Shown here: positions 1-8,838 of the stretch, piece after piece
Layout of the letters: every line of letters begins with the position of its first letter
How positions within the stretch are numbered: the first letter of the stretch is position 1
From: Lachnospiraceae bacterium
GTDB lineage: Bacteria > Bacillota > Clostridia > Lachnospirales > Lachnospiraceae
Direction of reading: 5' to 3'
Assembly: GCA_900769175.1 (NCBI GenBank)
Contig: CAAGFP010000213.1
Coordinates: forward strand, 1 to 35,165
Length of the DNA stretch: 35,165 nucleotides
Made by a program: the position numbers and the translations under genes
The notes under the pieces: generated by a model
Told to the model about the DNA's origin: nothing
The model's database searches: none
Seen by the model: only the letters and a program-made list of their open reading frames with translations

Positions 1-2035
1 CAACCTTAATTATGTCAACCTTACCGATTTCTTTTTCCATTATCTTCTCTTCTGCCTCCACGCCTGCATCTGCCATGAATAAAATCCGGTAATTCTCCTT
101 TTTTAACAATAACACCAGCGAATCTTTATTATAATCCACCTCTCTTTCGTCATTTCCGCAAGATAAAACCTCCAATTTCATTCCACCATCCCAGACCACC
201 TCGTCCTCGGATAAATATGTGACCGGAATTCTTTCAATTCCGGGCATATCCTTAAATAATTCCTCAAATCCTTCTTTCATACAATCCGCAAACGCTAATT
301 GGGAAACCGTAATTTCGCCGTTATCATACAGTTCCATAAATCCTGAAACATGGTCCGTATCCGGATGCGTCAATATCCATAAATCAACGTTTTGAATTCC
401 TCTGTATTTTAATTCCGGAAGCAAAACATATTCTCCTAAATTGCTCACACTGCTGCTTCCTCCGTCAATCACAATCACATGTTTCCCATCTTCTATTATG
501 ATTCCGTCCCCCTGCCCGACATCAAGAAACGTAATTCGAAAACCTTTCTTATTCGGAAGCATTATCAGAATTAAAAGTGCGAGAAATATACCAATCAATA
601 TGAATTGAAAACGCATCTTTTTCTGATGCAGCATTTTCCACTCTTCTTCGCACTCCTTATCCTCGATTTTATACATCGCCTCAAGCCAGATGGTTGTCCG
701 GTGGAAATATTTTTGAATTTCAAAAGAAAGATAGGCAAACAGGGCGAAGCAAAGATAAAATAAAAACCCCCGCCAAGACTCTTTATAACCGGTAATCACA
801 CGAAAATTCGGAAGCGACATGCTTAAGCGGTTTAATATATGAAACAGATTCAGAATACATTGAACCCCGAATATAAAAACCGTACAAAAAGGCTGAAAAA
901 TCCAATAAAAGACCACAATTCCCAATCCGCAGCAAAAAAGATACGGCACAAACGGTAAAACCAAAAGATTTAACGGAATGGAATAAATCGGAATGGAGTA
1001 ATAAGAATTCATCACCAAAGGAAGGGTGATAAAAGAAAGAATCATACCACCGAATAAGCGTGATAAATACGGATGATGATAGGGAAATCCATATGAAAGG
1101 AAACAACGCGGGAGTAGGAATAATCCAAAGACTGCTAGATAAGAAAAAGCAAATGAAGAACTAAGAAGCTGATTCGGCCAAAGCACTGCAGTCGCAAACG
1201 CTGCAGTCGCTAAAGAGGTCGGCAAATCATCTGAACGATGAGCGTTTATTGCACCCTTTCTCATAATAAAAACGATTCCCGCACGTACAACCGAAACCGG
1301 GAAATCCGTCAGAAACGCATAAAATATCAAACCGGCACTCAGAATCAGAAAGCGACTCCATTGGGGAATGGGCAAATAATCAATCACAAAACATATCATC
1401 ATTGCAAATACCGAAATATGCATTCCACTGATTGCCAGAATATGGGCGATTCCCGTCTCGCTATATTCACTTTTGATTTCAGGGTCGAGCCCGTAACGCT
1501 CTCCCAAAAGCATCGCCAGTAAAATTCCGGCATCTTCCTTTGAAAGAGATTGATACAATGCCTCATAGACACCATCCCGAATCCTCTTTCTGTTATTTCC
1601 CCAAAAATCAGACTTAGAATTAATCAATTCAGCCTCGCAATGATTCATTTGAAAAATAAATCCTTTGCTGAAATAATACTTTCTCAGATCAAATCCTCCC
1701 GGATTTGTTTTAGTTTTAAAGTTAACATAATATCCATTTATGTTAACAATATTGCCAACTTTAATTTCATCACAGGATGTATTCATATAACAGATTACTT
1801 TGGGATTTCTTAAGATCATATCGGATTGAACTATTTCGATAGAAGAATCAGAAAGATTACTGAGAAAAATCATTGTCTGATTATCCTGATAACGAATATC
1901 AGAGACCTTTCCGGTTACACAAACTTCCTGCCTAACCGGAATCTCCGGATAAATGCGCCCTTTATAATTACCGTAACATAACAAATAAATCAACCCGGTA
2001 AAAAAGGCAAATATTAAAAATAACTTACGATTCAA
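1..2035 (-). CDS. comEC: ComEC/Rec2-family DNA-uptake channel (partial, 3' end outside window)
   Basis: ComEC forms the inner-membrane channel that carries single-stranded DNA during competence; its C-terminal metallo-beta-lactamase-like domain is thought to degrade the non-entering strand. I read an open frame of 678 codons that runs off the window start. It has an N-terminal hydrophobic segment, an OB-like region, the Competence domain with LAISGMHISVF, many membrane segments, then FLDVGQGDGIII, VIDGGSS and LTHPDTDH, the metal-site motifs of the lactamase-like domain. The last motifs of that domain lie beyond the window. The start is TTG at 2035, chosen because AGGAG lies six bases upstream and no better ATG exists. 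It begins 26 bases after the GerMN lipoprotein gene and is probably in the same operon. Identification is firm; natural competence of the host is not implied. Confidence 0.93.
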   Translation of the reverse strand, partial: MNRKLFLIFAFFTGLIYLLCYGNYKGRIYPEIPVRQEVCVTGKVSDIRYQDNQTMIFLSNLSDSSIEIVQSDMILRNPKVICYMNTSCDEIKVGNIVNINGYYVNFKTKTNPGGFDLRKYYFSKGFIFQMNHCEAELINSKSDFWGNNRKRIRDGVYEALYQSLSKEDAGILLAMLLGERYGLDPEIKSEYSETGIAHILAISGMHISVFAMMICFVIDYLPIPQWSRFLILSAGLIFYAFLTDFPVSVVRAGIVFIMRKGAINAHRSDDLPTSLATAAFATAVLWPNQLLSSSFAFSYLAVFGLFLLPRCFLSYGFPYHHPYLSRLFGGMILSFITLPLVMNSYYSIPIYSIPLNLLVLPFVPYLFCCGLGIVVFYWIFQPFCTVFIFGVQCILNLFHILNRLSMSLPNFRVITGYKESWRGFLFYLCFALFAYLSFEIQKYFHRTTIWLEAMYKIEDKECEEEWKMLHQKKMRFQFILIGIFLALLILIMLPNKKGFRITFLDVGQGDGIIIEDGKHVIVIDGGSSSVSNLGEYVLLPELKYRGIQNVDLWILTHPDTDHVSGFMELYDNGEITVSQLAFADCMKEGFEELFKDMPGIERIPVTYLSEDEVVWDGGMKLEVLSCGNDEREVDYNKDSLVLLLKKENYRILFMADAGVEAEEKIMEKEIGKVDIIKV

Positions 2036-2061
2036 TTTTTACTCCTGATTATTTCACTGTT

Positions 2062-3099
2062 CTACTTTGCTTCAATCAAATCCAGATTTCTGCCAAAGGT
2101 TGATTCAAGACTGATGGTTTCCCTAAAGGTGAGCTTGGAATCTCCATCAACAAGAATCTGCACTTTATTGACATTGTTTAATTCCACTAAAGAATTCACA
2201 ATGGAATAAATGGTTACTTCCGAATTTAAATTATAAACCTGGGTTAGAAACTCCTTGCTAAGGTTTACATAACATATCCCATCGGTGATTGTGATATTGT
2301 TCACCTTTGTTGCAGGATTTATCGTTGCATATCCACCTGATTCATCGGGTCCCTTCAAAAGCTGTTCCATCACCAGTTTTTCCATTGAAACGTTTGTGTT
2401 ATATTCCACCGTTCTTTTTACAGGAACAAGTTTATCACCGGATTCGTTGGCAAAATATAACTGAATGGTTACCTCATCATATGCACTGATTTCTTTTCCG
2501 TCATTATCGATAAACTGTGCAGAATTCATCTTCCCGACCAGTTCGCCGGAAGAATTTAATAAAGGCTCACCATTTATGTTAAACTGGACAAAAGACACTC
2601 CTTCGAGCTGGCAAAGAGTCCTTACAATAGCAGCCCGCACCAGAACCTCCTTCGTAGGTGGCATAAGACTATAGTTTTCGTTAAAACGGATGGTAAGCTG
2701 TTCTTCGTCGAGCATACAATCCGGCGTACCAATTTCTAAAGAAATCGTTGCTTTTAATTCCTTTTTTTTCGGGGTCGTAGAAAGCATGACTATCGCTTCT
2801 TTAATCTGTTCAACAACATCTTCCGACTGTAATTCATATTCAATTCCTTCGATCCGGTCTTCATCTAAGTTTACATAAAATATCCGAATATGCTTCCCGC
2901 TTTTATCATCTTGCGAATCATGATTCCCGCAGGAGATGGCAGGAAGAACAAAACAGAAGGCAATCATAAGCATACAGATTATTTTTTTATATCCGGCTTT
3001 CCATCCGGCTTTCTTTCCGATTTTTTTCTCCAAAAACAATCCGTTCTTCTTTTCTGCTCTCAATCCGTTTCCGATAGTATCATTCATTCCGTTTTTCAT
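2062..3099 (-). CDS. GerMN-domain lipoprotein with two GerMN repeats
   Basis: This is a probable exported lipoprotein of the GerM/GerMN group, a domain found in spore germination and sporulation proteins of Firmicutes and in some vegetative envelope proteins. The 345 residues start with an unusually long basic region of about 40 residues. A hydrophobic stretch (41-55) and a possible lipobox ending AISC with Cys57 follow; the -3 position is Ala rather than Leu, so the lipobox is weak. Two GerMN-like modules follow, about 68-190 and 205-335. The ATG overlaps the histidine kinase stop as ATGA, with AAAGGAG seven bases upstream, so translation is probably coupled to the kinase. Its place behind a two-component pair is shared by envelope-stress lipoproteins such as regulators of the kinase, which would be an alternative role to germination. 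Function is inferred from the domain only. Confidence 0.8.
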   Translation of the reverse strand: MKNGMNDTIGNGLRAEKKNGLFLEKKIGKKAGWKAGYKKIICMLMIAFCFVLPAISCGNHDSQDDKSGKHIRIFYVNLDEDRIEGIEYELQSEDVVEQIKEAIVMLSTTPKKKELKATISLEIGTPDCMLDEEQLTIRFNENYSLMPPTKEVLVRAAIVRTLCQLEGVSFVQFNINGEPLLNSSGELVGKMNSAQFIDNDGKEISAYDEVTIQLYFANESGDKLVPVKRTVEYNTNVSMEKLVMEQLLKGPDESGGYATINPATKVNNITITDGICYVNLSKEFLTQVYNLNSEVTIYSIVNSLVELNNVNKVQILVDGDSKLTFRETISLESTFGRNLDLIEAK

Positions 3100-4625
3100 C
3101 CTTCTTCTCCTTTCGAATTGTTCGCAGGTTGTAAGTAGTTGATTGGAATTTTCACAATAAAAGTGGTTCCCTGTTCCGGCACGCTGTCCACCTGGATGCT
3201 TCCGCGGTGCATTAAAATTGCATTTCTTGTAATGGCAAGTCCCAGACCGGTACCGCCGATTTCCCGCGAATGGGATTTATCCACACGATAAAATCTTTCA
3301 AAAATATGCTTCTGGTCTTCTTCCGGAATTCCGATTCCGCTATCGCTGATTTCAACCGTGAAATCCTGATAGTCCGCATCAAGATTTACTTTCACGAAGC
3401 CGGATTCCCGATTATATTTTATCCCGTTTTCAATCAAATTCGTAAATGCAAGAGATAATTTTACCTCGTCAACCTCAGCATTTACTTGCCTGGCGCTTTC
3501 AAGAATCAAATCCACATTCTGCTTTTGGGCAATCGGATGCAGTCTTTTAAACACAGCCTCTAAAAGCTGATTTATGTTAACCATCTCAATATTGAGATTT
3601 CCGGCGGTTTTATCCAATTTAACCAATTCAAGTAAGTCGTTGATAATTCTGTTTTCACGGTCAATTTCATTTACAATGTCTGCCATGAATTCCTTATAAA
3701 GTTCAACGGGTGCATCTTCCATGGTATTGATGGAATCCGCCAGCACTTTTACTGAAGTAAGCGGTGTTTTCAATTCATGCGAGACATTGGAAACAAATTC
3801 CTGTCTGGAATCATCAAGTACCTTCATCCGCTCCTGAAGCTGGTTAAAAGCATCCACAATATGTTCGGTTTCGGTGTAATCGTTTACCTCAATTTTTTCA
3901 TTCGTAAACCCGGCTTTTACTTCATTGATTGCATCCGTAACCCGATTAAAGGGTTTTAATAAAACAGTGGATAAAATATAAGCAATGAAAATAATCAGCA
4001 CCATCAAAAGCAAGCTGATAATCAGACCGTAACGGCTTAAAATCTCCTGATTCAGAACAATACTGTCCGCGGAAACGCTGCATAAAATCACTCCTACAAT
4101 TTCAGTTCGTTCATCTTCTACCTGACGAATCGGCACAGTGATTTCAATGAACTGGTTTTTGTTGTCATAGTTTACGGTTCCGTTTCCCTTAAAACAGCGA
4201 ATGACCTCCTGTGAAATTATGGTCTTTCCCCTGCTCATTTCATAGGTATCTTTCACGACATTGAAATTCTGATCTATGATGAGAACACGTCCATCATAAA
4301 GATTGGATAATAAAGCCAGTTCGGCAGAAATCACATCCGAATTGGTATTTTGAAGATAATTATAAGAATTTAAATGGTCAGCCAGGATTACCAGCTGATT
4401 TGTAACATCCGATGAGCGCACCTGCAGTGCACGATTAAAATAACTTTGCACAATTCCGTATCTCATTACCAGACAGGAAATGAAGCCAACTAAAACAATG
4501 ATCAGAAAAATCCTTAATTTCAGGCTGCGAAATACCTTGAATTTCTTCAACTCCTGTAAAATCTTCGATTTGCGCAATAGATTTCTCACTGTATCATCAT
4601 TTTTTAATTTCACGAACCCAATCAT
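3096..4625 (-). CDS. membrane sensor histidine kinase (PhoR/WalK-like)
   Basis: This is a class I sensor kinase that would phosphorylate the response regulator encoded just upstream. Domains in order: transmembrane segment (about 38-58), extracytoplasmic sensor region (about 60-198), second transmembrane segment (about 200-223), HAMP, HisKA with the motif VSHELKTPLTS (phospho-acceptor His about 283), and an HATPase with N-box ENGIKYN, DSGIGIP and GGTGLGLAI. All catalytic boxes are present. I place the start at the ATG at 4625 rather than an in-frame GTG at 4634, because AGGTGG sits five bases before the ATG. The gene follows the regulator with a 15-base gap and overlaps the GerMN gene by four bases. 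Phosphate, cell-wall or envelope stress are the usual signals of such kinases; nothing here shows which. Confidence 0.92.
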   Translation of the reverse strand: MIGFVKLKNDDTVRNLLRKSKILQELKKFKVFRSLKLRIFLIIVLVGFISCLVMRYGIVQSYFNRALQVRSSDVTNQLVILADHLNSYNYLQNTNSDVISAELALLSNLYDGRVLIIDQNFNVVKDTYEMSRGKTIISQEVIRCFKGNGTVNYDNKNQFIEITVPIRQVEDERTEIVGVILCSVSADSIVLNQEILSRYGLIISLLLMVLIIFIAYILSTVLLKPFNRVTDAINEVKAGFTNEKIEVNDYTETEHIVDAFNQLQERMKVLDDSRQEFVSNVSHELKTPLTSVKVLADSINTMEDAPVELYKEFMADIVNEIDRENRIINDLLELVKLDKTAGNLNIEMVNINQLLEAVFKRLHPIAQKQNVDLILESARQVNAEVDEVKLSLAFTNLIENGIKYNRESGFVKVNLDADYQDFTVEISDSGIGIPEEDQKHIFERFYRVDKSHSREIGGTGLGLAITRNAILMHRGSIQVDSVPEQGTTFIVKIPINYLQPANNSKGEEG

Positions 4626-4640
4626 TTCACCCACCTGAAA

Positions 4641-5327
4641 CTATGCTTTATAATAATATCCGACTCCCCATTTCGTTTGAACATATTTCGGCTCACTGGG
4701 ATTCTCTTCAATCTTTTCCCGTAAACGCCGGATATGAACATCAACCGTACGCACATCTCCGGGATAATCATTTCCCCAAACAAGAGTCAGAAGTTCTTCT
4801 CTGCCATAAATTCGGTTCGGGTTGGTTACCAATAGTTTTAAAACATCATATTCTTTACCGGTAATATTAATTTCACGCCCTAAAATATAAAGACGCTTTC
4901 CATTCTCTTCCATACGAATATCACCGGATTCAATCGTCTTTGATGCCGCCGTTTTCTTCATTCCGGTCGTCCTGCGCATTACCGCTTTCATTCTCGCCTT
5001 TACTTCAAAAACGTTAAACGGTTTCGTAATATAATCATCGGCTCCGTATTCGAAGCCCATAATTTTATCCATATCGTCGTTTTTTGCGGTTAACATAATA
5101 ATTGGAACAGAGGATATTTCACGAATCTGCTGACATACCTCAAGTCCGTTCATTTTCGGAAGCATAACATCCAGTAAAATAATACTGTATTCCGTATTTT
5201 TCGCCATTTCAAGCGCTTCTTCGCCATCGTAAGCGCAATCCACAATCCAGTTCTCCTGTTCAAGAGAAAACTTTAATCCTTTCACAATCAGCTTTTCATC
5301 ATCTACTACTAAAACTCTGCTTTCCAA
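4641..5327 (-). CDS. OmpR/PhoB-family response regulator
   Basis: This is a DNA-binding response regulator of 228 residues. The receiver domain has acidic residues D9-D10, phospho-acceptor D53 in LLDVMLP, T80 and K102 in TKPF. The C-terminal winged helix (about 130-226) ends with the typical VRTVDVHIRRLREKI and WGVGYYY. It starts with TTG at 5327, preceded by AGGAGG at ten bases; no in-frame ATG fits. It leads an operon with the kinase, a GerMN lipoprotein and comEC, and lies 74 bases downstream of comEA with no strong terminator between, so comEA may belong to the same transcript. Which promoters it controls cannot be read from the window. Confidence 0.93.
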   Translation of the reverse strand: MESRVLVVDDEKLIVKGLKFSLEQENWIVDCAYDGEEALEMAKNTEYSIILLDVMLPKMNGLEVCQQIREISSVPIIMLTAKNDDMDKIMGFEYGADDYITKPFNVFEVKARMKAVMRRTTGMKKTAASKTIESGDIRMEENGKRLYILGREINITGKEYDVLKLLVTNPNRIYGREELLTLVWGNDYPGDVRTVDVHIRRLREKIEENPSEPKYVQTKWGVGYYYKA

Positions 5328-5401
5328 TTTATGTAAACCTCCTGGTTCATTACCAATCTGTAAAGAAATTTTTATTCATCCGGTCATTTCGATATCGACC
5401 T

Positions 5402-6025
5402 TCAAATCTTAATATAGGGTGAAATTTTTAAGAAGAGACCTTCTTTTATTCCGGAAACATTCATAATCTCTTCCACGGAGTTGAAATCTCCATGCTTTTT
5501 TCGATATGCAACGATTGCTTCTGCTCTGGTCTGCCCGATGCCGGGAATCGTTGTTAATTCATCTTCATTAGCAGTATTTATGTTAACCTTTTCATCCTCC
5601 ATTAAGCCGTTCTCATCATAAGAGTAAGCCTCGAAAGAAACCTCTTCACCCTGATAGGGAATTCTGATCTTTCTTCCATCCGTAAGGATTTCAGCAAGAT
5701 TGCATCCTTCTGCATTCGCTTCCGGAAGCATTCCGCCGGCCAGTATCACCGCATCGTTTAACCTGCTTTCCAAAGGAAGATAATACACTCCCGGATTCTT
5801 GATTGCACCGCATATGTACACACATATGAGTTGTTCACTACTTTCTGAAGTACTCTGGGATGAATGTTTGTTTTGATTCCCCTCTAAGTCCTGTGATTCT
5901 ATCTCAGAAATCTTTTCTTCCGTTGATACATCTTCTTTACGGGAGTAGTTCATCACCGAAGAGGTTACGAAAACAACAATTGCAATTGTAAATAAAACAG
6001 CAATTTCTATGATTCTTTTTTTCAT
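5402..6025 (-). CDS. comEA: ComEA-type competence DNA receptor (SLBB plus helix-hairpin-helix)
   Basis: ComEA is a membrane-anchored periplasmic/extracellular DNA-binding protein that hands transforming DNA to ComEC. The 207-residue product has one N-terminal transmembrane anchor, a Ser/Glu-rich linker, an SLBB domain (VYICGAIKNPGVYYL, then LNDAVILAGG) and a C-terminal double helix-hairpin-helix beginning VNINTANEDELTTIPGIG. This is the standard ComEA order. I use the ATG at 6025 (MKKRIIEI), eight bases after AAAGGAG, rather than the ATG seven codons upstream, which lacks a ribosome site. In many Firmicutes comEA and comEC are adjacent; here three genes lie between them. Confidence 0.93.
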   Translation of the reverse strand: MKKRIIEIAVLFTIAIVVFVTSSVMNYSRKEDVSTEEKISEIESQDLEGNQNKHSSQSTSESSEQLICVYICGAIKNPGVYYLPLESRLNDAVILAGGMLPEANAEGCNLAEILTDGRKIRIPYQGEEVSFEAYSYDENGLMEDEKVNINTANEDELTTIPGIGQTRAEAIVAYRKKHGDFNSVEEIMNVSGIKEGLFLKISPYIKI

Positions 6026-6094
6026 AAAGTCAGCTCCTTTTATCATTTTAGATAAAAGTCCCCCGAACCAACTTCTGAATTAACCCTATCAAAA

Positions 6095-6135
6095 ATAGAA
6101 ATGAAATTCAAGTCATTTTCGAATTTCATTTCTAT
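6095..6135 (-). terminator. Rho-independent terminator of the solute-binding protein gene
   Basis: There is a perfect 15-bp inverted repeat, arms 6095-6109 and 6121-6135, with an 11-base loop. Read on the minus strand it is followed by a run of five T, 16 bases after the stop codon of the solute-binding protein. The stem is AT-rich but long. Confidence 0.85.
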
Positions 6136-6150
6136 CATTATTGTCAGACT

Positions 6151-7527
6151 CTATTCGTCCGCAAGATAATCTTCCTCAAGCACCGGCGTTTCGATTTCCG
6201 TTTCCTTCACTTCCGTTCCGGTAATCTGGAATTTGATTTGCTCGGATAGTTCACGCAGACTGCTGTTTACGTCCGCCCCTTCCCAACATTCCGTATACAG
6301 TTTCTCGACCAGCATCCAGAAATTACTGCTTTCTACGATTTTCGGAATCGGGGTCGTATTTTCATAGGTTGCAAGAACCTGCTCCATCTGCGGATAAGGA
6401 TAAGAGTTCTTCAAATAAGCGCTCATCTGGCCACTTCTGGAAAAAAGGTTTTCGGAATATTCACAGGAAAGAAAATATGCAAGATTCTCTGCCTCCTGCT
6501 TTCTGTCCCCATAACCGTTTACGACAAGTACCTGCGTAACAGAAAGTCCCTTGGCTTTTTTGGAAGAATTCATCATCACAATCGGTACAATTCCGTATTC
6601 ATATGCAAACTCGCCGTTTAACTTTGCACGCTCCAGTTCTTCAATACAGGAAGCATTTGCCATCGTAAACATGATTTTACCTTCCTTAAACTCCTGCATC
6701 ACTTTTTCATATTCCACATCCTTACTGTCAATGGAAAAGAACTGGTGAAAATCCTGAAACAGGCTGAGTCCATATATGGAATCTTCATTATATAAATCGA
6801 TTTCATTCTGGTTATCCCCGCAACTACCGCCAAGATTCATATAAGCACCGGCAAACATATAATTATATAAAATATCGCAGACATCCCATTTAAAGAACAC
6901 TTCGACTCCCTCGGGAGCATCATAGCGATTCGCAAAATCAAGAACGCCTACCAATGACACCGGAAGAATATTTTCTTTCCGGGCTAAAATGTCTTTTGCA
7001 CCGGGCGCTTCCATTCCTTCTTTTTTCAGTTCTTCCTGCGCAATGGTGCTTAAATGCGTATCATTATATAAGAATACCGCCGTATTGTACGAAAACGGAT
7101 ATCCCATAATCTGCCCGTCATAGGTTGCGGCTTCTAGGGCAACCAGCGGATAATAGGAGGAGTTCAGGCAATGATTAATATCTGTTACTTCCGCCCCCAA
7201 CCCAGACAAAGCGGCTTTTTCCAAAGAATCATTTCCAATCAGAAACACATCGGGAGCGTTCTCCCCATGAAGTGTTTCTTCCTGAATCTGCTCTAAATAT
7301 TCCATTGCAGAAACAAGGTGCACATTGACCTTGGTCCCGTATTTTTCTTCATAAACAACGGCCGCGTTGTTCATATAATCTTCTAATGACTCATCTGTAT
7401 ACCACAATTCGAGCGGCTTGCTCTCAAGAATGACTTCTTTTGCGGTTCCCCGCCAGAAAGTAACACCTGCAAATACTGCACAAACCACCAGAACAAATGA
7501 AAGGCAGATGATGATTGTTTTTTTCAT
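6151..7527 (-). CDS. orphan family-1 extracellular solute-binding protein
   Basis: This is an ABC-importer type binding protein of the sugar/polyamine-like family 1: after residue 35 it shows LWYTDES, an alpha/beta pattern and APDVFLIGND, and later the hinge-type segments expected for a 400-plus-residue binding protein. The N-terminal hydrophobic segment (about 4-23) resembles a signal anchor. The only cysteine there follows VV, so there is no good lipobox, which is unusual for a Gram-positive binding protein. The ATG has GGGAG six bases upstream. No permease or ATPase gene lies nearby; the gene stands alone with its own terminator, between competence and arginine genes. It may serve a transporter encoded elsewhere or act as a sensor partner. 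The substrate is not deducible. Confidence 0.8.
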   Translation of the reverse strand: MKKTIIICLSFVLVVCAVFAGVTFWRGTAKEVILESKPLELWYTDESLEDYMNNAAVVYEEKYGTKVNVHLVSAMEYLEQIQEETLHGENAPDVFLIGNDSLEKAALSGLGAEVTDINHCLNSSYYPLVALEAATYDGQIMGYPFSYNTAVFLYNDTHLSTIAQEELKKEGMEAPGAKDILARKENILPVSLVGVLDFANRYDAPEGVEVFFKWDVCDILYNYMFAGAYMNLGGSCGDNQNEIDLYNEDSIYGLSLFQDFHQFFSIDSKDVEYEKVMQEFKEGKIMFTMANASCIEELERAKLNGEFAYEYGIVPIVMMNSSKKAKGLSVTQVLVVNGYGDRKQEAENLAYFLSCEYSENLFSRSGQMSAYLKNSYPYPQMEQVLATYENTTPIPKIVESSNFWMLVEKLYTECWEGADVNSSLRELSEQIKFQITGTEVKETEIETPVLEEDYLADE

Positions 7528-7613
7528 ATAATACTCCCATTCAGTCTTTCAATCATAAGACTAATTCATTCAAACGGTAATCCTTCAAGGAAGGGAATTC
7601 CAACTTCGCAGCT

Positions 7614-8810
7614 TTATTTTATATTCTCCTGTATTGCTTCTTCCAGAATTGCACACATTTTATCAACATCCTGTGTGCAAATTACCAGAGGCGGAAGGAA
7701 ACGGATAATATCCGTTCCTGCATTAATTAATACAAGTCCCTTTGAAAGTGCTGTCTTGATGATATCTCCGACCGGTCTGTCGAATACAAGTCCCTGCATT
7801 AACCCGGCACCGCGTCTTAATTGAATACAGCTATATTTCTTTGCGATTTCATCTAATTTCGCAGAAAGATATTTTCCGGTTTCTTCTGCATGGGCACAGA
7901 TTTCTTTTTCTTCAAATTGCCTGATTACTTCACAAATTGCAGCACCTGCAAGCGGATTGCCGCCGTAAGTCGTACCATGATCCCCTGCTTTTAAGGAATT
8001 GGCTCCGACCTTTTCCGTCATAAGGAATGCACCAACCGGCACACCGCATCCCAATGCTTTTGCGCAGGTCATAATATCCGGCTTAATACCGAATTTCTGC
8101 CATGCAAAAAAAGAACCGGTCCGACCCATTCCGCACTGGATTTCATCCAGAATCAAAAGAATATCGCGTTCATCACATAACGCTCTGACTTTCTGTAAAA
8201 ACGCTTCTTCTGCGGGAATAATACCGCCTTCTCCCTGAACGGTTTCCATGATGATTGCACAGGTTTTATCATTTACTGCTGCCAGCACGCTGTCAAAATC
8301 ATTTAAGGTTGCAAATCTAATATTCCCAATCATGGGTTCAAACGCTTCTCTGTATTTCTTTGTACCGGTAACCGACAAGGCTCCAAAAGTACGTCCATGA
8401 AAAGAATGCTCCATCGCAATGATTTCATGATCACAGTTTCCGTCTTTTAAATAAGCATATTTTCTTGCTGCCTTGAGCGCCCCTTCTACTGCCTCCGCAC
8501 CGGAATTAGTGAAGAAAACCCGGTCCATTCCGGACACTCTTTTAATTGCTTTGGCTGCCTCAATCGCAGGAACATTATAATAGTAATTGGACGTGTGAAG
8601 AATTTTATCCACCTGTGCTTTCACGGCATCATTGTATTCCCGGTTTCCGTATCCCAATGCAAAAACGCCGATTCCGGATACAAAATCAAGATATTCTTTT
8701 CCTTCAATATCATAAAGGCAGACCCCGTTTCCATGGTCAAAAACAACCGGAAACCGGTTATAGGTATGTAATAGACTCGCTTCTGCTTCGTCAATGTAAT
8801 TTTGCATCAT
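7614..8810 (-). CDS. argD: acetylornithine aminotransferase
   Basis: This is the PLP-dependent class III aminotransferase that converts N-acetylglutamate 5-semialdehyde to N-acetylornithine in arginine synthesis. The 398-residue protein is full length. It shows the NSGAEAVEGALK segment that binds the cofactor phosphate, FHGRTFGALS, the LDEIQCGMGRTG motif and the Schiff-base lysine at about K251 in TCAKALGCG. Two adjacent ATG codons begin it, with AGAGGA just upstream; either could be used. It is the third gene of argJ-argB-argD, 28 bases after argB. Confusion with other class III aminotransferases (ornithine or GABA) is unlikely in this context. Confidence 0.95.
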   Translation of the reverse strand: MMQNYIDEAEASLLHTYNRFPVVFDHGNGVCLYDIEGKEYLDFVSGIGVFALGYGNREYNDAVKAQVDKILHTSNYYYNVPAIEAAKAIKRVSGMDRVFFTNSGAEAVEGALKAARKYAYLKDGNCDHEIIAMEHSFHGRTFGALSVTGTKKYREAFEPMIGNIRFATLNDFDSVLAAVNDKTCAIIMETVQGEGGIIPAEEAFLQKVRALCDERDILLILDEIQCGMGRTGSFFAWQKFGIKPDIMTCAKALGCGVPVGAFLMTEKVGANSLKAGDHGTTYGGNPLAGAAICEVIRQFEEKEICAHAEETGKYLSAKLDEIAKKYSCIQLRRGAGLMQGLVFDRPVGDIIKTALSKGLVLINAGTDIIRFLPPLVICTQDVDKMCAILEEAIQENIK

Positions 8811-8838
8811 AATAATCCTCTTTTCTTAATACGAACGG

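Noticed and set aside
783..1106. 107-codon minus-strand open frame inside comEC
   Set aside because: It is in a different frame from the continuous ComEC reading frame that carries all family motifs.
1730..5590. Recurring word ATTTATGTTAA in the com region
   Set aside because: Most copies fall in codons for VNIN or FNIN motifs of ComEC, GerMN, kinase and ComEA proteins, so codon choice explains them.
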